Program-made: the position numbers and the translations under genes
Shown: piece after piece, positions 49,201-50,912 of the stretch
Layout: the number at the start of each line of letters is the position of its first letter
Position numbering within the stretch: the stretch's first letter is position 1
Assembly: GCA_026874595.1 (NCBI GenBank)
Contig: CM049319.1
Coordinates: 16,397,601 to 16,461,600, forward strand
Direction: 5' to 3'
Length of the DNA: 64,000 nucleotides
DNA from: Sipunculus nudus
Lineage: Eukaryota; Annelida; Sipuncula; Golfingiida; Sipunculidae
The notes under the pieces: model-generated
What the model was told of the DNA's origin: nothing
Databases searched by the model: none
What the model saw: the letters and a program-made list of their open reading frames with translations, nothing else

Positions 49201-49892
49201 CTGCCATTTTCCAATCAGCATTTAATACATTAATGGGACCATCAATGGAGTAAAATATGACCTATAATTTGATGAAAGTTTGTGGAGGGGTGATCAGTCA
49301 TTCATTGAGAGTTATCATGCCATAATATTTTTCAGGGGCAGTGATTGGAGAAAAAAAATGGCTAAAAATAAATTTAACCATTTAAACAAATTTTCCGCAT
49401 CCGAGTAACAGAAATGCCCTGTGTAAAGGCGATCAGAAAAAGGAATGTCTAAATAACGTGGCTGAAAAGTAGCTGTCATGCTGCATCACACAGCTGATTC
49501 CTCTATTATCGCTCATGTTTTGGACAAGTCGTCCTTACTTGTACCAATGACTGGCGAAACAGTTAATACAGTTAGCTCAAGGAAACAAAGCATCAATAAA
49601 TGGCAGACACCTTTAATCATCTTAATGTATACTTTGGCAGATAGATTAGTTGTCAAATAACAGTAAACAAAATAAGTGGAACAGCCCTTTGGCTAACCGT
49701 TCACCGGCACGTGAAGCACAGGTTGACATACCATTTATAACAACCCTCATTCACGAATACTGTGAAATTTGTTGGCATAAAACTGTCGTAAGGCAACAGA
49801 ATTTTCGGGACGTTCAGTTTGGCCCCACCATAACATGACACAACCGCCGTGAACCAGACGATCAGACCACACCATTTGGAAGTTGCCGCCAT
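1203..49892 (-). CDS. NUP210: NUP210 / gp210 nuclear pore membrane glycoprotein (44 coding exons, C-terminal tail off the left edge)
   Basis: Integral membrane nucleoporin of the nuclear envelope; in known family members the large N-terminal part is in the perinuclear lumen, one helix spans the pore membrane and a short tail faces the pore. The model joins 44 exons, every junction in phase, giving 1,856 codons against about 1,887 in human. Recognition rests on colinear matches to the vertebrate protein from end to end, for example KLNVPKILLP near the N-terminus, KKWVLETGR (about residue 345), FNNFSSL (about 790), VFPPLRLDPRNVTLIIGAS (1069-1087) and the transmembrane helix at about 1808-1829. 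Sequons NFT, NVT, NGT, NFS, NQT, NNT and NCS fit a luminal glycoprotein. Splice sites are GT-AG except one GC donor at exon 13. Residue numbers in the exon entries are from this model. The last exon with the stop codon is not in the window. Confidence 0.96.
1471..1488 (+). repeat. Poly-G tract (18 bases)
   Basis: Uninterrupted G run inside the intron after NUP210 exon 43. Similar G or C runs occur at 7,599, 48,906, 54,403 and near 57,466. Confidence 0.95.
2008..2127 (-). CDS. NUP210: NUP210 exon 43 (transmembrane helix)
   Basis: Residues 1785-1825. QAIAENYQSWIFSLLATVAV then IIATFI is the single membrane span, about residues 1808-1829 including the first residues of exon 44; human has [20 protein letters not shown] followed by GTAVMIIAYH. 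Acceptor tacag, donor gtaagt. The next intron (2,007-1,299) has an 18-base G run at 1,471. Confidence 0.96.
2607..2899 (-). repeat. Dispersed repeat, inverted relative of 59,128-59,450
   Basis: On the minus strand it reads aaggtatggttc, then accaattttgagctccag, cctttgttttatag, and aacagattttttt-like stretches, matching the 59.1-kb element in order. No coding potential. Confidence 0.7.
3021..3234 (-). CDS. NUP210: NUP210 exon 42
   Basis: Residues 1714-1785. Reads VVSSDPALLEVAEATRDPHS and ends in TIRVKLTKPAD, the last luminal segment before the membrane (human AIPVTVAFVVDRRG). Acceptor tacag, donor gtaagt. The next intron (3,020-2,128) contains a dispersed repeat related to 59.1 kb. Confidence 0.93.
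3866..4119 (-). CDS. NUP210: NUP210 exon 41 (largest exon, 254 bp)
   Basis: Residues 1629-1713. LPFMPAFHLHAAEIHLSNLV aligns with human [20 protein letters not shown], then STATLRVSAS with TSSEIRVFGA. Acceptor tatag, donor gtgagt. The next intron (3,865-3,235) shows nothing recognised. Confidence 0.95.
4987..5133 (-). CDS. NUP210: NUP210 exon 40
   Basis: Residues 1580-1629. VPAELPFSCQVTPTE aligns with human HPETLISCQSQFKPA, and NLFHVAAGVDPYSGSYHC across the junction with DVFTVEPQFDTALGQYFC. NCS is a sequon. Acceptor tacag, donor gtaaga. The next intron (4,986-4,120) has a degenerate relative of the ACTGTGG MITE near 4,200-4,280 at most. Confidence 0.93.
5610..5941 (-). mobile_element. tRNA-derived SINE, diverged copy
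   Basis: Matches 6,890-7,235 in the same orientation (shared landmarks tatcctggtgt, gctgggtcat, agcctgcagagc, agtcctgtgctcaacccc). The minus-strand head keeps an A-box-like string (tctcggggttgagcaca); the B-box is decayed. It ends within 20 bp of the exon 39 donor. Confidence 0.75.
5960..6098 (-). CDS. NUP210: NUP210 exon 39
   Basis: Residues 1534-1580. Reads VDIRPIKSVDIQAYDIKYLT, corresponding to human [20 protein letters not shown] in position but weakly conserved. Acceptor tccag, donor gtaagc, the latter within 20 bp of a SINE. Phase fits both neighbours. The next intron (5,959-5,134) contains that SINE. Confidence 0.89.
6890..7235 (-). mobile_element. tRNA-derived SINE
   Basis: Read on the minus strand the head is tggctcaggggtagagcg (A box, about 7,226-7,209) and gggtttgaatctc (B box, 7,184-7,172), spaced as in a tRNA gene, followed by a non-tRNA body. 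This is an RNA polymerase III promoter of a SINE, not a tRNA: no acceptor-stem pairing follows. The body is shared with the 5.6-kb copy. Confidence 0.8.
7297..7433 (-). CDS. NUP210: NUP210 exon 38
   Basis: Residues 1488-1533. CGIAYAQDIGHVAVFYETAG aligns with human [20 protein letters not shown]. Acceptor cccag, donor gtaagt. The next intron (7,296-6,099) holds a tRNA-headed SINE. Confidence 0.94.
7599..7615 (+). repeat. Poly-C tract (17 bases)
   Basis: C run in the intron between NUP210 exons 37 and 38. Confidence 0.95.
7849..8279 (-). mobile_element. MITE, 431 bp, complete copy of the CTGTGG family
   Basis: Ends ctgtggttggcttcatattc and aaaaaggcaaccacag, TA on each side (7,847-7,848 and 8,280-8,281). 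Relative to 715-1114 it is inverted: its right end corresponds to that copy's left end. It is rich in cgcgaa motifs near both ends. Confidence 0.82.
8432..8564 (-). CDS. NUP210: NUP210 exon 37
   Basis: Residues 1444-1488. VWDEKSTRMADYLNLQVAPA aligns with human [20 protein letters not shown], then LTLGDIVCFSTPLVSEE with MVVGDVLCLATVLTSLE. Acceptor tacag, donor gtgagc. The next intron (8,431-7,434) holds a complete 431-bp MITE copy and a C run. Confidence 0.95.
9402..9486 (-). CDS. NUP210: NUP210 exon 36
   Basis: Residues 1415-1443. SRGQKNNTFVANAALTGATI aligns with human [20 protein letters not shown]. NNT is a shared sequon. Acceptor tacag, donor gtcagt. The next intron (9,401-8,565) shows AT-rich sequence only. 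Confidence 0.94.
9880..10052 (-). CDS. NUP210: NUP210 exon 35
   Basis: Residues 1358-1415. VQLSVSFHDNVGSRFYATNS then NVNFRTNR aligns with human [20 protein letters not shown] and VLNFATNR. Acceptor ttcag, donor gtatga. The next intron is 393 bp and has nothing recognised. Confidence 0.95.
10421..10935 (+). repeat. Dispersed repeat with inverted ends (atgcccgtcatgta / tcatatgacgggtgta)
   Basis: A second copy in the same orientation is at 36,850-37,295, sharing long blocks such as ttttgatgagaaggt, gtaagtcaccaag, tattttattgattaacat and caaagccctggtaa. This copy ends in a ggacggagggacagacagacgg stretch, the common cagacagacgg low-complexity tail seen at 26.6 and 27.6 kb. Confidence 0.75.
11207..11375 (-). 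CDS. NUP210: NUP210 exon 34
   Basis: Residues 1301-1357. RDGSAAMTYSV aligns with human RDGAASLSYRV, and VIVTAQEDFEVNQTLVIWIK with [20 protein letters not shown]. NQT is a shared sequon. Acceptor tgcag, donor gtatgt. The next intron (11,206-10,053) holds a dispersed repeat with inverted ends at 10.4-10.9 kb. Confidence 0.96.
11500..11815 (+). repeat. Short direct repeat, two diverged units of about 160 bp
   Basis: Both units contain tttgtttgt...ata/gca followed by caaaaattgctgaatc or caaaattactgaatct, aatttt, aggg and aaatcc...gttggtgca-like blocks, offset by about 158 bp. Intronic, no coding frame. Confidence 0.6.
12090..12185 (+). mobile_element. Possible tRNA-derived SINE head
   Basis: tagccttgtggttaagtg resembles a tRNA-Ser/Leu A box, and a weak B-box-like string (caggtgatatctca) follows about 60 bp later. 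No tRNA fold is evident. Weak call. Confidence 0.35.
12359..13514 (+). mobile_element. Non-autonomous Tc1/mariner-type element, 1.16 kb
   Basis: Terminal inverted repeats ccgtaaaatctgtgaaattt and aaatttcacagattttacgg, TA on both sides (12,357-12,358 and 13,515-13,516). Inside are two diverged direct copies (about 12,690-12,850 and 13,035-13,165) sharing ggaaatcccc, atggtgcaca and aacttcatggacgtctg. No transposase frame survives. Confidence 0.8.
13590..13681 (-). CDS. NUP210: NUP210 exon 33
   Basis: Residues 1271-1301. VFEKLELIEPSTCTGEILVT aligns with human [20 protein letters not shown], then PNTQTILKTN with PNSYIKLQTN. Acceptor ttcag, donor gtaaga. The next intron (13,589-11,376) holds the 1.16-kb TA element, a short direct repeat and a possible SINE head. 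Confidence 0.94.
13814..13864 (+). repeat. TA microsatellite, left of MITE copy
   Basis: About 25 TA units directly abutting the left end of the MITE remnant at 13,865. Confidence 0.95.
13865..14259 (+). mobile_element. MITE copy with both termini replaced by TA microsatellite
   Basis: Body matches 715-1114 (aggaataagatgccccatc, ggcccatgcaatagc and gtattgtaa blocks in order), but the outermost bases of the inverted repeats are missing and TA runs begin at once on both sides. Confidence 0.8.
14260..14312 (+). repeat. TA microsatellite, right of MITE copy
   Basis: About 26 TA units directly following the right end of the MITE remnant. Confidence 0.95.
14840..14995 (-). CDS. NUP210: NUP210 exon 32
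   Basis: Residues 1219-1270, 52 codons. NFAMRVFARQAGYVTISLTV aligns with human [20 protein letters not shown], and LTDEVQLQ with LSDEIQVQ. Acceptor ttcag, donor gtaaaa. The next intron (14,839-13,682) holds the MITE copy flanked on both sides by TA microsatellites. Confidence 0.95.
15044..16129 (+). mobile_element. Non-autonomous Tc1/mariner-type element, 1.09 kb
   Basis: Ends cagtcaagcccattttgtgt and acaataagcgggtttgactg are inverted repeats, with TA at 15,042-15,043 and 16,130-16,131. The centre (about 15,520-15,650) has ggaaatcccctttaagggtc and acaaaaagctggaggt, related to the inner repeats of the 12.4-kb element. No open transposase frame. Confidence 0.8.
16518..16646 (-). CDS. NUP210: NUP210 exon 31
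   Basis: Residues 1176-1218, 43 codons. MPVYAMGVNEHETPFMFGNA aligns with human [20 protein letters not shown], then LKFSWSVKN with LTFHWSVTK. Acceptor tgtag, donor gtaaca. The next intron (16,517-14,996) holds the 1.09-kb TA-flanked element at 15.0-16.1 kb. Confidence 0.95.
17597..17677 (-). CDS. NUP210: NUP210 exon 30
   Basis: Residues 1149-1175, 27 codons. VIELAGIRIFAPLKRLQTGT aligns with human [20 protein letters not shown]. Acceptor atcag, donor gtaaga. The next intron (17,596-16,647) shows nothing recognised. Confidence 0.94.
18618..19155 (+). mobile_element. TA-flanked inverted-repeat element, 540 bp (intact copy)
   Basis: Starts tatagtccatttcactacct, ends gaggggatgaaacggactata, with cctgttttttg / caaaaaacagg just inside, an inverted pair of about 40 bp. 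The other copy (50,913-52,179) is in the opposite orientation and is interrupted. TIRs and TA flanks fit a Tc1/mariner-type MITE. Confidence 0.8.
19169..19210 (+). repeat. AAT microsatellite
   Basis: About 14 AAT/ATA units just after the right end of the 540-bp element. Confidence 0.95.
20130..20306 (-). CDS. NUP210: NUP210 exon 29 (Big_2 / Ig-like region)
   Basis: Residues 1090-1148, 59 codons. TAQGGPQPESDIEFEIIQSN aligns with human [20 protein letters not shown], then VAHVSSSGLVDAKALGSTRV with [20 protein letters not shown], the bacterial Ig-like fold segment known in gp210. Acceptor tacag, donor gtgaga. The next intron (20,129-17,678) holds the 540-bp TA element at 18.6 kb and an AAT microsatellite. 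Confidence 0.96.
21014..21076 (-). CDS. NUP210: NUP210 exon 28 (63 bp)
   Basis: Residues 1069-1089, 21 codons. VFPPLRLDPRNVTLIIGAS aligns with human VFPPFRLMPRKVTLLIGAT. NVT is a sequon. Acceptor tccag, donor gtaagt. The next intron (21,013-20,307) shows nothing recognised. Confidence 0.95.
21748..22905 (+). mobile_element. Dispersed element with central 278-bp tandem array, copy 1
   Basis: GGTGGCGCCACC palindromes or one-to-few-base variants occur at 21,795, 21,938, 22,067, 22,216, 22,331, 22,460 and 22,609; matching ones are 272-278 bp apart, with one 115-bp shortened step. The head (gtgttgcatattagcatgga) and the tail (atgtgggtttatgtgtggaa, gagaggaaaggtcagagg, ttaggcaccagttcaca) are also found around the 34.6-kb array. 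A unique head and tail with a tandem core fits the minisatellite-bearing Helitron-like or pearl-type elements known from bivalves, but no hallmark termini were confirmed. Confidence 0.7.
23347..23423 (-). repeat. 36-bp tandem repeat carrying splice donors of NUP210 exon 27
   Basis: cctacctgtatg recurs at 23,347, 23,383 and 23,419 (period 36). On the coding strand each unit is atacag followed by gtaggttgt. The two extra units lie just downstream of the exon 27 donor, and their frame is open. Confidence 0.9.
23424..23562 (-). CDS. NUP210: NUP210 exon 27 (donor triplicated downstream)
   Basis: Residues 1022-1068. YTASFIVHGAALGDTTLAF aligns with human YTITFLIRGVAIGQTSLTA. Acceptor gacag. The donor used here (gtaggt after 23,424) joins in phase to exon 28 and matches the family without an insertion. 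The same exon-end/donor block, atacag then gtaggt, is repeated 36 and 72 bp further on at 23,388 and 23,352 in an open frame, so longer in-frame forms are possible. The following intron (23,423-21,077) holds the first 278-bp array element. Confidence 0.93.
23563..23915 (-). repeat. Degenerate copies of the exon 27 acceptor region
   Basis: The acceptor block ggcctgtcaatcaaac, used at 23,562, recurs in decayed form near 23,660, 23,724, 23,813, 23,885 and 23,906. Some copies also carry the neighbouring exon-start sequence (tttatt/ttact then ggatc/gggtct/gatctgg). Confidence 0.7.
25261..26665 (+). repeat. Two direct repeats of about 680 bp
   Basis: acgtgccatggtcaaa at 25,401 and 26,082, and ggcatgt at 25,661 and 26,341, give a constant offset of 680-681 bp. 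The second unit ends in a ggacagacggacggacgacgg tail followed by ctatagctcagatgacttat. Short related minus-strand frames in both units (25,637-25,855 and 26,332-26,535) reflect the repeat, not a gene. Confidence 0.8.
26881..27008 (-). CDS. NUP210: NUP210 exon 26
   Basis: Residues 980-1022. KASVRVLDRNKQPILAEYFP aligns with human [20 protein letters not shown]. Acceptor tttag, donor gtgagt. The next intron (26,880-23,563) is the longest of the gene at 3.3 kb and holds a 680-bp direct repeat pair (25.26-26.66 kb) and decayed copies of the exon 27 acceptor (23.57-23.92 kb). Confidence 0.95.
27310..27660 (+). repeat. Dispersed repeat, copy 1
   Basis: Shares aatttatgtcccc, cctcttgttgtcccctgct, agatgtctccacat, gttgtgaattggg and aaggtatgcatga blocks with 34,300-34,545, same orientation. 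It ends in a cagacagacggacag tail that the other copy lacks. Confidence 0.75.
27997..28125 (-). CDS. NUP210: NUP210 exon 25
   Basis: Residues 937-979, 43 codons. VSPLADGTLKITVYDLCLSS aligns with human [20 protein letters not shown], and QATVYISGVHIVELKVIDK with KAVVYVSDIQELYIRVVDK. Acceptor tctag, donor gtgaga. The next intron (27,996-27,009) holds a dispersed repeat (27.3-27.66 kb) and a G run near 27,670-27,687. Confidence 0.95.
28634..28735 (-). CDS. NUP210: NUP210 exon 24
   Basis: Residues 903-936, 34 codons. VQLKLIKGSGYFHLDHSES aligns with human AELRIREGSGYFFLNTSTA. Acceptor tttag, donor gtaagt. The next intron (28,633-28,126) shows nothing recognised. Confidence 0.94.
29438..29542 (-). 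CDS. NUP210: NUP210 exon 23
   Basis: Residues 868-902, 35 codons. LSRTLILSLVEDATITPETA aligns with human [20 protein letters not shown], followed by YMFNHPSN against TIYNHPGI. Acceptor tgcag, donor gtataa. The next intron (29,437-28,736) shows nothing recognised. Confidence 0.94.
30026..30132 (-). CDS. NUP210: NUP210 exon 22
   Basis: Residues 832-867. LGSLSVTVTINKYDTSYFTK corresponds in position to human [20 protein letters not shown]. Acceptor ttcag, donor gtaagt. The next intron (30,025-29,543) has an AT-rich palindromic stretch (tatata runs) around 29,825-29,885. Confidence 0.92.
30720..30912 (-). CDS. NUP210: NUP210 exon 21
   Basis: Residues 768-832. DKEGRKFNNFSSLALDWE aligns with human DQEGRRFDNFSSLSIQWE, and QETGRKEVKG with the human QKKLHG region. 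NFS is a sequon. Acceptor ttcag, donor gtcagt. The next intron (30,719-30,133) shows nothing recognised. Confidence 0.95.
31495..31597 (-). CDS. NUP210: NUP210 exon 20
   Basis: Residues 733-767. YICAHPTGLLLTPVVRHPEL aligns with human [20 protein letters not shown]. Acceptor tgtag, donor gtgagt. The next intron (31,494-30,913) shows nothing recognised. Confidence 0.93.
32039..32112 (-). CDS. NUP210: NUP210 exon 19
   Basis: Residues 709-733. VGNGPTSKNPFPATETAHI aligns with human VGNKPSLTNPFPAVEPAVV. Acceptor tgcag, donor gtaggg. The next intron (32,038-31,598) holds a C/T-rich tract near 31,908-31,931. Confidence 0.93.
32495..32541 (-). CDS. NUP210: NUP210 exon 18 (47 bp)
   Basis: Residues 693-708. 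RNFHSVWGLCKELGEQ aligns with human RNYQQHWILVTCQALGEQ; the other two frames contain stops. Acceptor tatag, donor gtaaga. The next intron (32,494-32,113) shows nothing recognised. Confidence 0.88.
32967..33026 (-). CDS. NUP210: NUP210 exon 17 (60 bp)
   Basis: Residues 673-693. HVDLTDLVSLSAVHMRGIH, a weakly conserved stretch matching human DTDSIGLALFAPHSSRNYQ in position. Acceptor ttcag, donor gtaagt. Accepted because phase fits both neighbours. The next intron (32,966-32,542) holds nothing recognised. Confidence 0.86.
33433..33544 (-). CDS. NUP210: NUP210 exon 16
   Basis: Residues 636-673. VGSSYEVVFDGGPQPWVLD aligns with human LGSSKEMLFEGGPRPWILE. Acceptor tacag, donor gtatgt. The next intron (33,432-33,027) shows nothing notable. 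Confidence 0.95.
33906..34051 (-). CDS. NUP210: NUP210 exon 15
   Basis: Residues 587-635. YTYADVHLEASIVIAAYKPL aligns with human [20 protein letters not shown]. Acceptor tgcag, donor gtaata. The next intron (33,905-33,545) has a GT run and a G run near 33,645-33,672. Confidence 0.94.
34186..34278 (-). CDS. NUP210: NUP210 exon 14
   Basis: Residues 556-587. DSEAVMFSDCSYIPMRVTL aligns with human ASEVVTLSDCSHFDLAVEV. Acceptor tttcag, donor gtaaac. The next intron is 134 bp. Confidence 0.94.
34300..34545 (+). repeat. Dispersed repeat, copy 2 (truncated)
   Basis: Same family as 27,310-27,660, starting about 22 bp beyond the exon 14 acceptor (right edge of exon 14, 34,278) and lacking the cagacagacgg tail. 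Confidence 0.75.
34637..35930 (+). mobile_element. Dispersed element with central 278-bp tandem array, copy 2
   Basis: Palindromic cores at 34,684, 34,831, 34,961 (one-base changes at each end), 35,109, 35,239, 35,387, 35,517 and 35,666. Alternate cores are 277-279 bp apart, so four 278-bp units, each with two cores 130 and 148 bp apart. The two halves of a unit share aagctatcca, caaatt/aaattt, tggtcaaac and gagatat in order, so the 278-bp unit is itself a diverged dimer. Head and tail match the 21.7-kb copy. Confidence 0.78.
36238..36346 (-). CDS. NUP210: NUP210 exon 13 (GC splice donor)
   Basis: Residues 520-556. VYVLPPTDMYFNKIRVETPV aligns with human [20 protein letters not shown]. Acceptor tttcag. 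The donor reads cag followed by gcaagt, a GC-AG intron; joining here is the only choice that keeps phase into exon 14 and restores the family sequence. The following intron (36,237-34,279) holds the second 278-bp tandem-array element and a dispersed repeat next to exon 14. Confidence 0.93.
36850..37295 (+). repeat. Dispersed repeat, second copy of the 10.4-kb element
   Basis: Collinear with 10,421-10,860 over about 430 bp, same orientation, right terminus missing. Confidence 0.75.
37343..37501 (-). CDS. NUP210: NUP210 exon 12
   Basis: Residues 467-519, 53 codons. TATGGSGNYSMTSSNKMIA aligns with human RAHGGSGNFTWSSSSHLVA. NYS is a sequon. Acceptor tgcag, donor gtaaag. The next intron (37,342-36,347) contains a copy of the dispersed repeat shared with 10.4 kb. 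Confidence 0.94.
37598..38920 (+). repeat. Intragenic duplication, downstream copy
   Basis: Collinear with 40,140-41,105: shared blocks include tgtctacatatgtatgcag, gataagtccactgtttcagg, ccgctacacccatcag, gtccctttgttatcaaagac and ggtggagacccttgaatgctg. It carries an extra segment (about 38,275-38,510). The start of the unit (aaaatttaagcaaattatagg) is repeated at about 38,805, so this copy has a partial tandem second unit. Confidence 0.8.
38758..38798 (-). pseudogene. Decayed duplicate of the 3' end of NUP210 exon 9
   Basis: On the minus strand it encodes IYNEDHQKLHPSN-like sequence (exon 9 has IYNEDHQKIHPSN) followed by gtgaga where exon 9 has gtgagt. The 5' part of the exon and an acceptor are absent, so it should not be spliced in as it stands. 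It lies in the intron between exons 11 and 12. Confidence 0.8.
39101..39241 (-). CDS. NUP210: NUP210 exon 11
   Basis: Residues 420-466, 47 codons. VEIYDPIQVEPPVLVFPWN aligns with human VEIHIPITLYPSILTFPWQ. Acceptor cacag, donor gtaaaa. The next intron (39,100-37,502) is mostly the other copy of the intragenic duplication. Confidence 0.94.
39842..39979 (-). CDS. NUP210: NUP210 exon 10
   Basis: Residues 374-419, 46 codons. NVRLKATFPDRYFNVTSSL and NGTYHVVHTKEKG align with human NIRIETVLPAEFFEVLSSS and NGSYHRIRALKRG. Two sequons, NVT and NGT. Acceptor tccag, donor gtaaat. The next intron (39,841-39,242) shows nothing beyond AT-rich sequence. Confidence 0.94.
40140..41059 (+). repeat. Intragenic duplication, upstream copy (ends in exon 9)
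   Basis: Fills the intron between NUP210 exons 9 and 10 and runs into exon 9 to about 41,105. See the 37.6-kb copy for shared blocks. Confidence 0.8.
41060..41166 (-). CDS. NUP210: NUP210 exon 9
   Basis: Residues 338-373. FLVHPGKKWVLETGRDYEV aligns with human FTVHPGDRWVLETGRLYEI, one of the best conserved stretches. Acceptor gacag, donor gtgagt. The last 41 bp and the donor have a second, decayed copy at 38,758-38,798, and the following intron (41,059-39,980) is largely one half of that duplication. Confidence 0.95.
41320..41358 (+). repeat. AT microsatellite
   Basis: Imperfect AT run in the intron between exons 8 and 9. Confidence 0.9.
41709..41762 (-). CDS. NUP210: NUP210 exon 8 (54 bp)
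   Basis: Residues 320-338. AFKEPHAQIYVVEPAYLG matches human SRLPNSTIYVVEPGYLG. Acceptor gaaag, donor gtaagt. This microexon-sized piece is fixed by the match and by phase on both sides. The next intron (41,708-41,167) holds an AC run near 41,660-41,675 and an AT run at about 41,320-41,358. Confidence 0.92.
42631..42690 (+). mobile_element. Fragment of the CTGTGG MITE
   Basis: cactgtggttggcttaaaat followed by a decayed cgcgaaatttc-like region; no right end found. Confidence 0.55.
43561..43578 (+). repeat. AC microsatellite at the exon 7 donor
   Basis: Nine AC units; on the coding strand (GT)9 beginning exactly at the exon 7 splice donor. Confidence 0.95.
43579..43725 (-). CDS. NUP210: NUP210 exon 7 (donor inside a GT microsatellite)
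   Basis: Residues 271-320. ITMPSQQFYFQLVDEK aligns with human LSMPSDQYELQLQNS, and LLLHDRSILD with LVLGHRSIRM. Acceptor tttcag. The donor is gtgtgt, the first bases of a (GT)n run on the coding strand (plus 43,561-43,578). The following intron (43,578-41,763) includes a fragment of the ACTGTGG MITE near 42,630 and a short unexplained open frame at 42,076-42,369. Confidence 0.92.
44091..44220 (-). CDS. NUP210: NUP210 exon 6
   Basis: Residues 228-271. VRLVVIANIMLNPQVVYLM aligns with human [20 protein letters not shown]. Acceptor tccag, donor gtgaga. The next intron (44,090-43,726) shows nothing special. Confidence 0.94.
44807..44957 (-). CDS. NUP210: NUP210 exon 5
   Basis: Residues 177-227. 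ILPFSESSYQTPEHI followed by GNKILVEGIRTGTANVSATI aligns with human FLESTYIPPSYI and DTILVSGMKTGSSKLKARI. NVS is a sequon. Acceptor ttaaag, donor gtatgt. The following intron (44,806-44,221) has a small inverted pair, atctaaagcc near 44,400 and ggctttagat near 44,470, and nothing else recognised. Confidence 0.94.
45092..45188 (-). CDS. NUP210: NUP210 exon 4
   Basis: Residues 145-177. Reads GNTFTTLDGVTFDWTLI, aligning with human GNTFSTLAGLVFEWTIV. Acceptor tttcag, donor gtaagc. The next intron is only 134 bp. Confidence 0.94.
46834..46965 (-). CDS. NUP210: NUP210 exon 3
   Basis: Residues 101-145. Contains TFRCDVIVDVIFRLEI and TTTRQLYLDDSPEKF, close to human VLRCDAIVDLIHDIQI and STTRELYLEDSPLEL. 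Acceptor aacag, donor gtgaga. The next intron (46,833-45,189) carries a degenerate stretch at 45.5-46.5 kb where a motif like caggtgtccctgcat or aggtgtccactcatg recurs; I take it to be a decayed repeat. Confidence 0.94.
47681..47820 (-). CDS. NUP210: NUP210 exon 2
   Basis: Residues 54-101. Reads RPDVATVTPLGPSEEDGCS and TSIVMAEDP, matching human RPEVASIEPLG and TSIIFAED. Acceptor ttcag, donor gtgaag. The following intron (47,680-46,966) contains a short two-copy 16-bp tandem near 47,375-47,405 and no other visible element. Confidence 0.93.
48895..49092 (+). mobile_element. Short G/C-run inverted element (gcggatccggggg ... cctggatctgcccctg)
   Basis: Left part has gcggatcc plus a 16-base G run, then gtccggacccccc. 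Further C runs follow near 48,990, and the right end is aatcctggatctgcccctg, an imperfect inverted match of the left. A small MITE-like repeat without coding capacity. Confidence 0.6.
49732..49892 (-). CDS. NUP210: NUP210 exon 1: start codon, signal peptide
   Basis: Residues 1-54. The ATG at 49,892-49,890 has A at -3 and G at +4, and the protein starts MAATSKW as vertebrate gp210 starts MAA. The frame stays open upstream but without another ATG (the codon nine residues earlier is TTG). A hydrophobic signal peptide (about residues 6-20) ends before KLNVPKILLP, and NFT is a sequon. Donor gtatgt after two bases of the Trp codon. The intron to exon 2 (49,731-47,821) holds a G-rich inverted element at 48.9-49.1 kb and otherwise nothing I recognise. 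Confidence 0.95.
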
Positions 49893-50565
49893 TTTGCCGG
49901 CAAGAATATATAATCTCAAAAGCCAATAATATTTATTTGGTCAATAATTGATTTTAAAAGTCAAATATGCAGAGATGTATGTATAATTAAAGCCTATAAA
50001 TGAACCCATTTAATGTAACATTTATCCTGGAAAATTATTTGAGATTACAGCACCGGAAATGGAATCAACGGAAGTGGTTGCTTGCTCGAGAATCCGCGGA
50101 GGGGAAAACTTCCTGGACTCAAGGCAGTAAAGTTAAGATTTTACGGCGATTAATTCCAAAACAAGCCAAGTCATTGCGTCTAAATGCTAGTGCAAGTATG
50201 TAGAAAATGCCTGACCAGCGTAAAAATGCCCATGATATATTAAAACCGCTCAAATTGCGGCCTGTTTCAAGAGTGTTCTGATAGGTCCCTGACACTCGTC
50301 ATACCCAGTGTTATAAAAACAATTGAGTGACCAATTTCAAAGATTTGAATAATTTTCCGTCGTTCTGTCTGTGTGTGGGAATTGGAAAGAGAAGTGGACT
50401 CTAAGAAAGAGCATTTGCGTTGCATGCTTCAGATTTGGCAGAAGCGACGTAGTCAGCTTGACGTTTTGACAAGAACTGTCAGTGGTGCTTGACTGAACTT
50501 TTGGCATCGGTGCACTGTTTTGTGTGTGTACTGCCTGATGAAGAGACGTATTTAGGTTGTCTACA
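49893..50565. promoter_or_regulatory. Head-to-head intergenic region, probable bidirectional promoter
   Basis: 673 bp between the two start codons. It is richer in CG dinucleotides than the introns around it and has no transposon remnant. ETS-type GGAA cores are visible at about 50,053 (accggaaat) and 50,068 (acggaagtgg), with an inverted one near 50,108 (acttcctgg). A TATA-like string (atatataat) sits at about 49,906-49,914, very close to the gp210 ATG. Shared promoter use is inferred from spacing only; no transcription start can be read from sequence. Confidence 0.55.
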
Positions 50566-50612
50566 ATGAGCGGTCTAATGGATGCAGATTTTGATCCGGA
50601 AGACAGAAATTG
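50566..50612 (+). CDS. First coding exon of an unidentified divergent gene
   Basis: ATG at 50,566 with A at -3, an in-frame TGA upstream at 50,539, then MSGLMDADFDPEDRN plus two bases, followed by a consensus donor gtaagt at 50,613. The peptide is short and acidic and I cannot assign it to a family. It starts about 670 bp from the gp210 start codon on the opposite strand, so the two genes are head to head. Everything to the right of 50,613 would be its first intron, more than 13 kb. It could also be an untranslated leader with a small open frame, but the match of Kozak context, upstream stop and strong donor favours a real first exon. Confidence 0.6.
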
Positions 50613-50912
50613 GTAAGTCAGCAACACACATCATAGAGTTAATCTCGCCTATTTATAATATACATTATTTTTTTTCTACAAAAATTATTACAATAACCCA
50701 AGCAGTGTCAGCTGTCAGACCTGTGTTGTTATTGTTTATGTTGACTTCAGCTTAGCCTTTGTTCAACATGATGGTGCATTTCATGTCAGTTATGTTCAAT
50801 GTATTCTGTTCTATTTCAGTGAAAATCATGCTGACATGGATTCCTAATCATATATCTTGACAAATTAAAAACTGTCACCCCTCAATTTAAAGTAAAATGG
50901 CTGTTCTGCTTC

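Noticed and set aside
49893-49919. Upstream start extending gp210 by nine residues
   Set aside because: The codon at 49,919 is TTG, not ATG, so the first ATG in frame is at 49,892, in good context and matching the family start.
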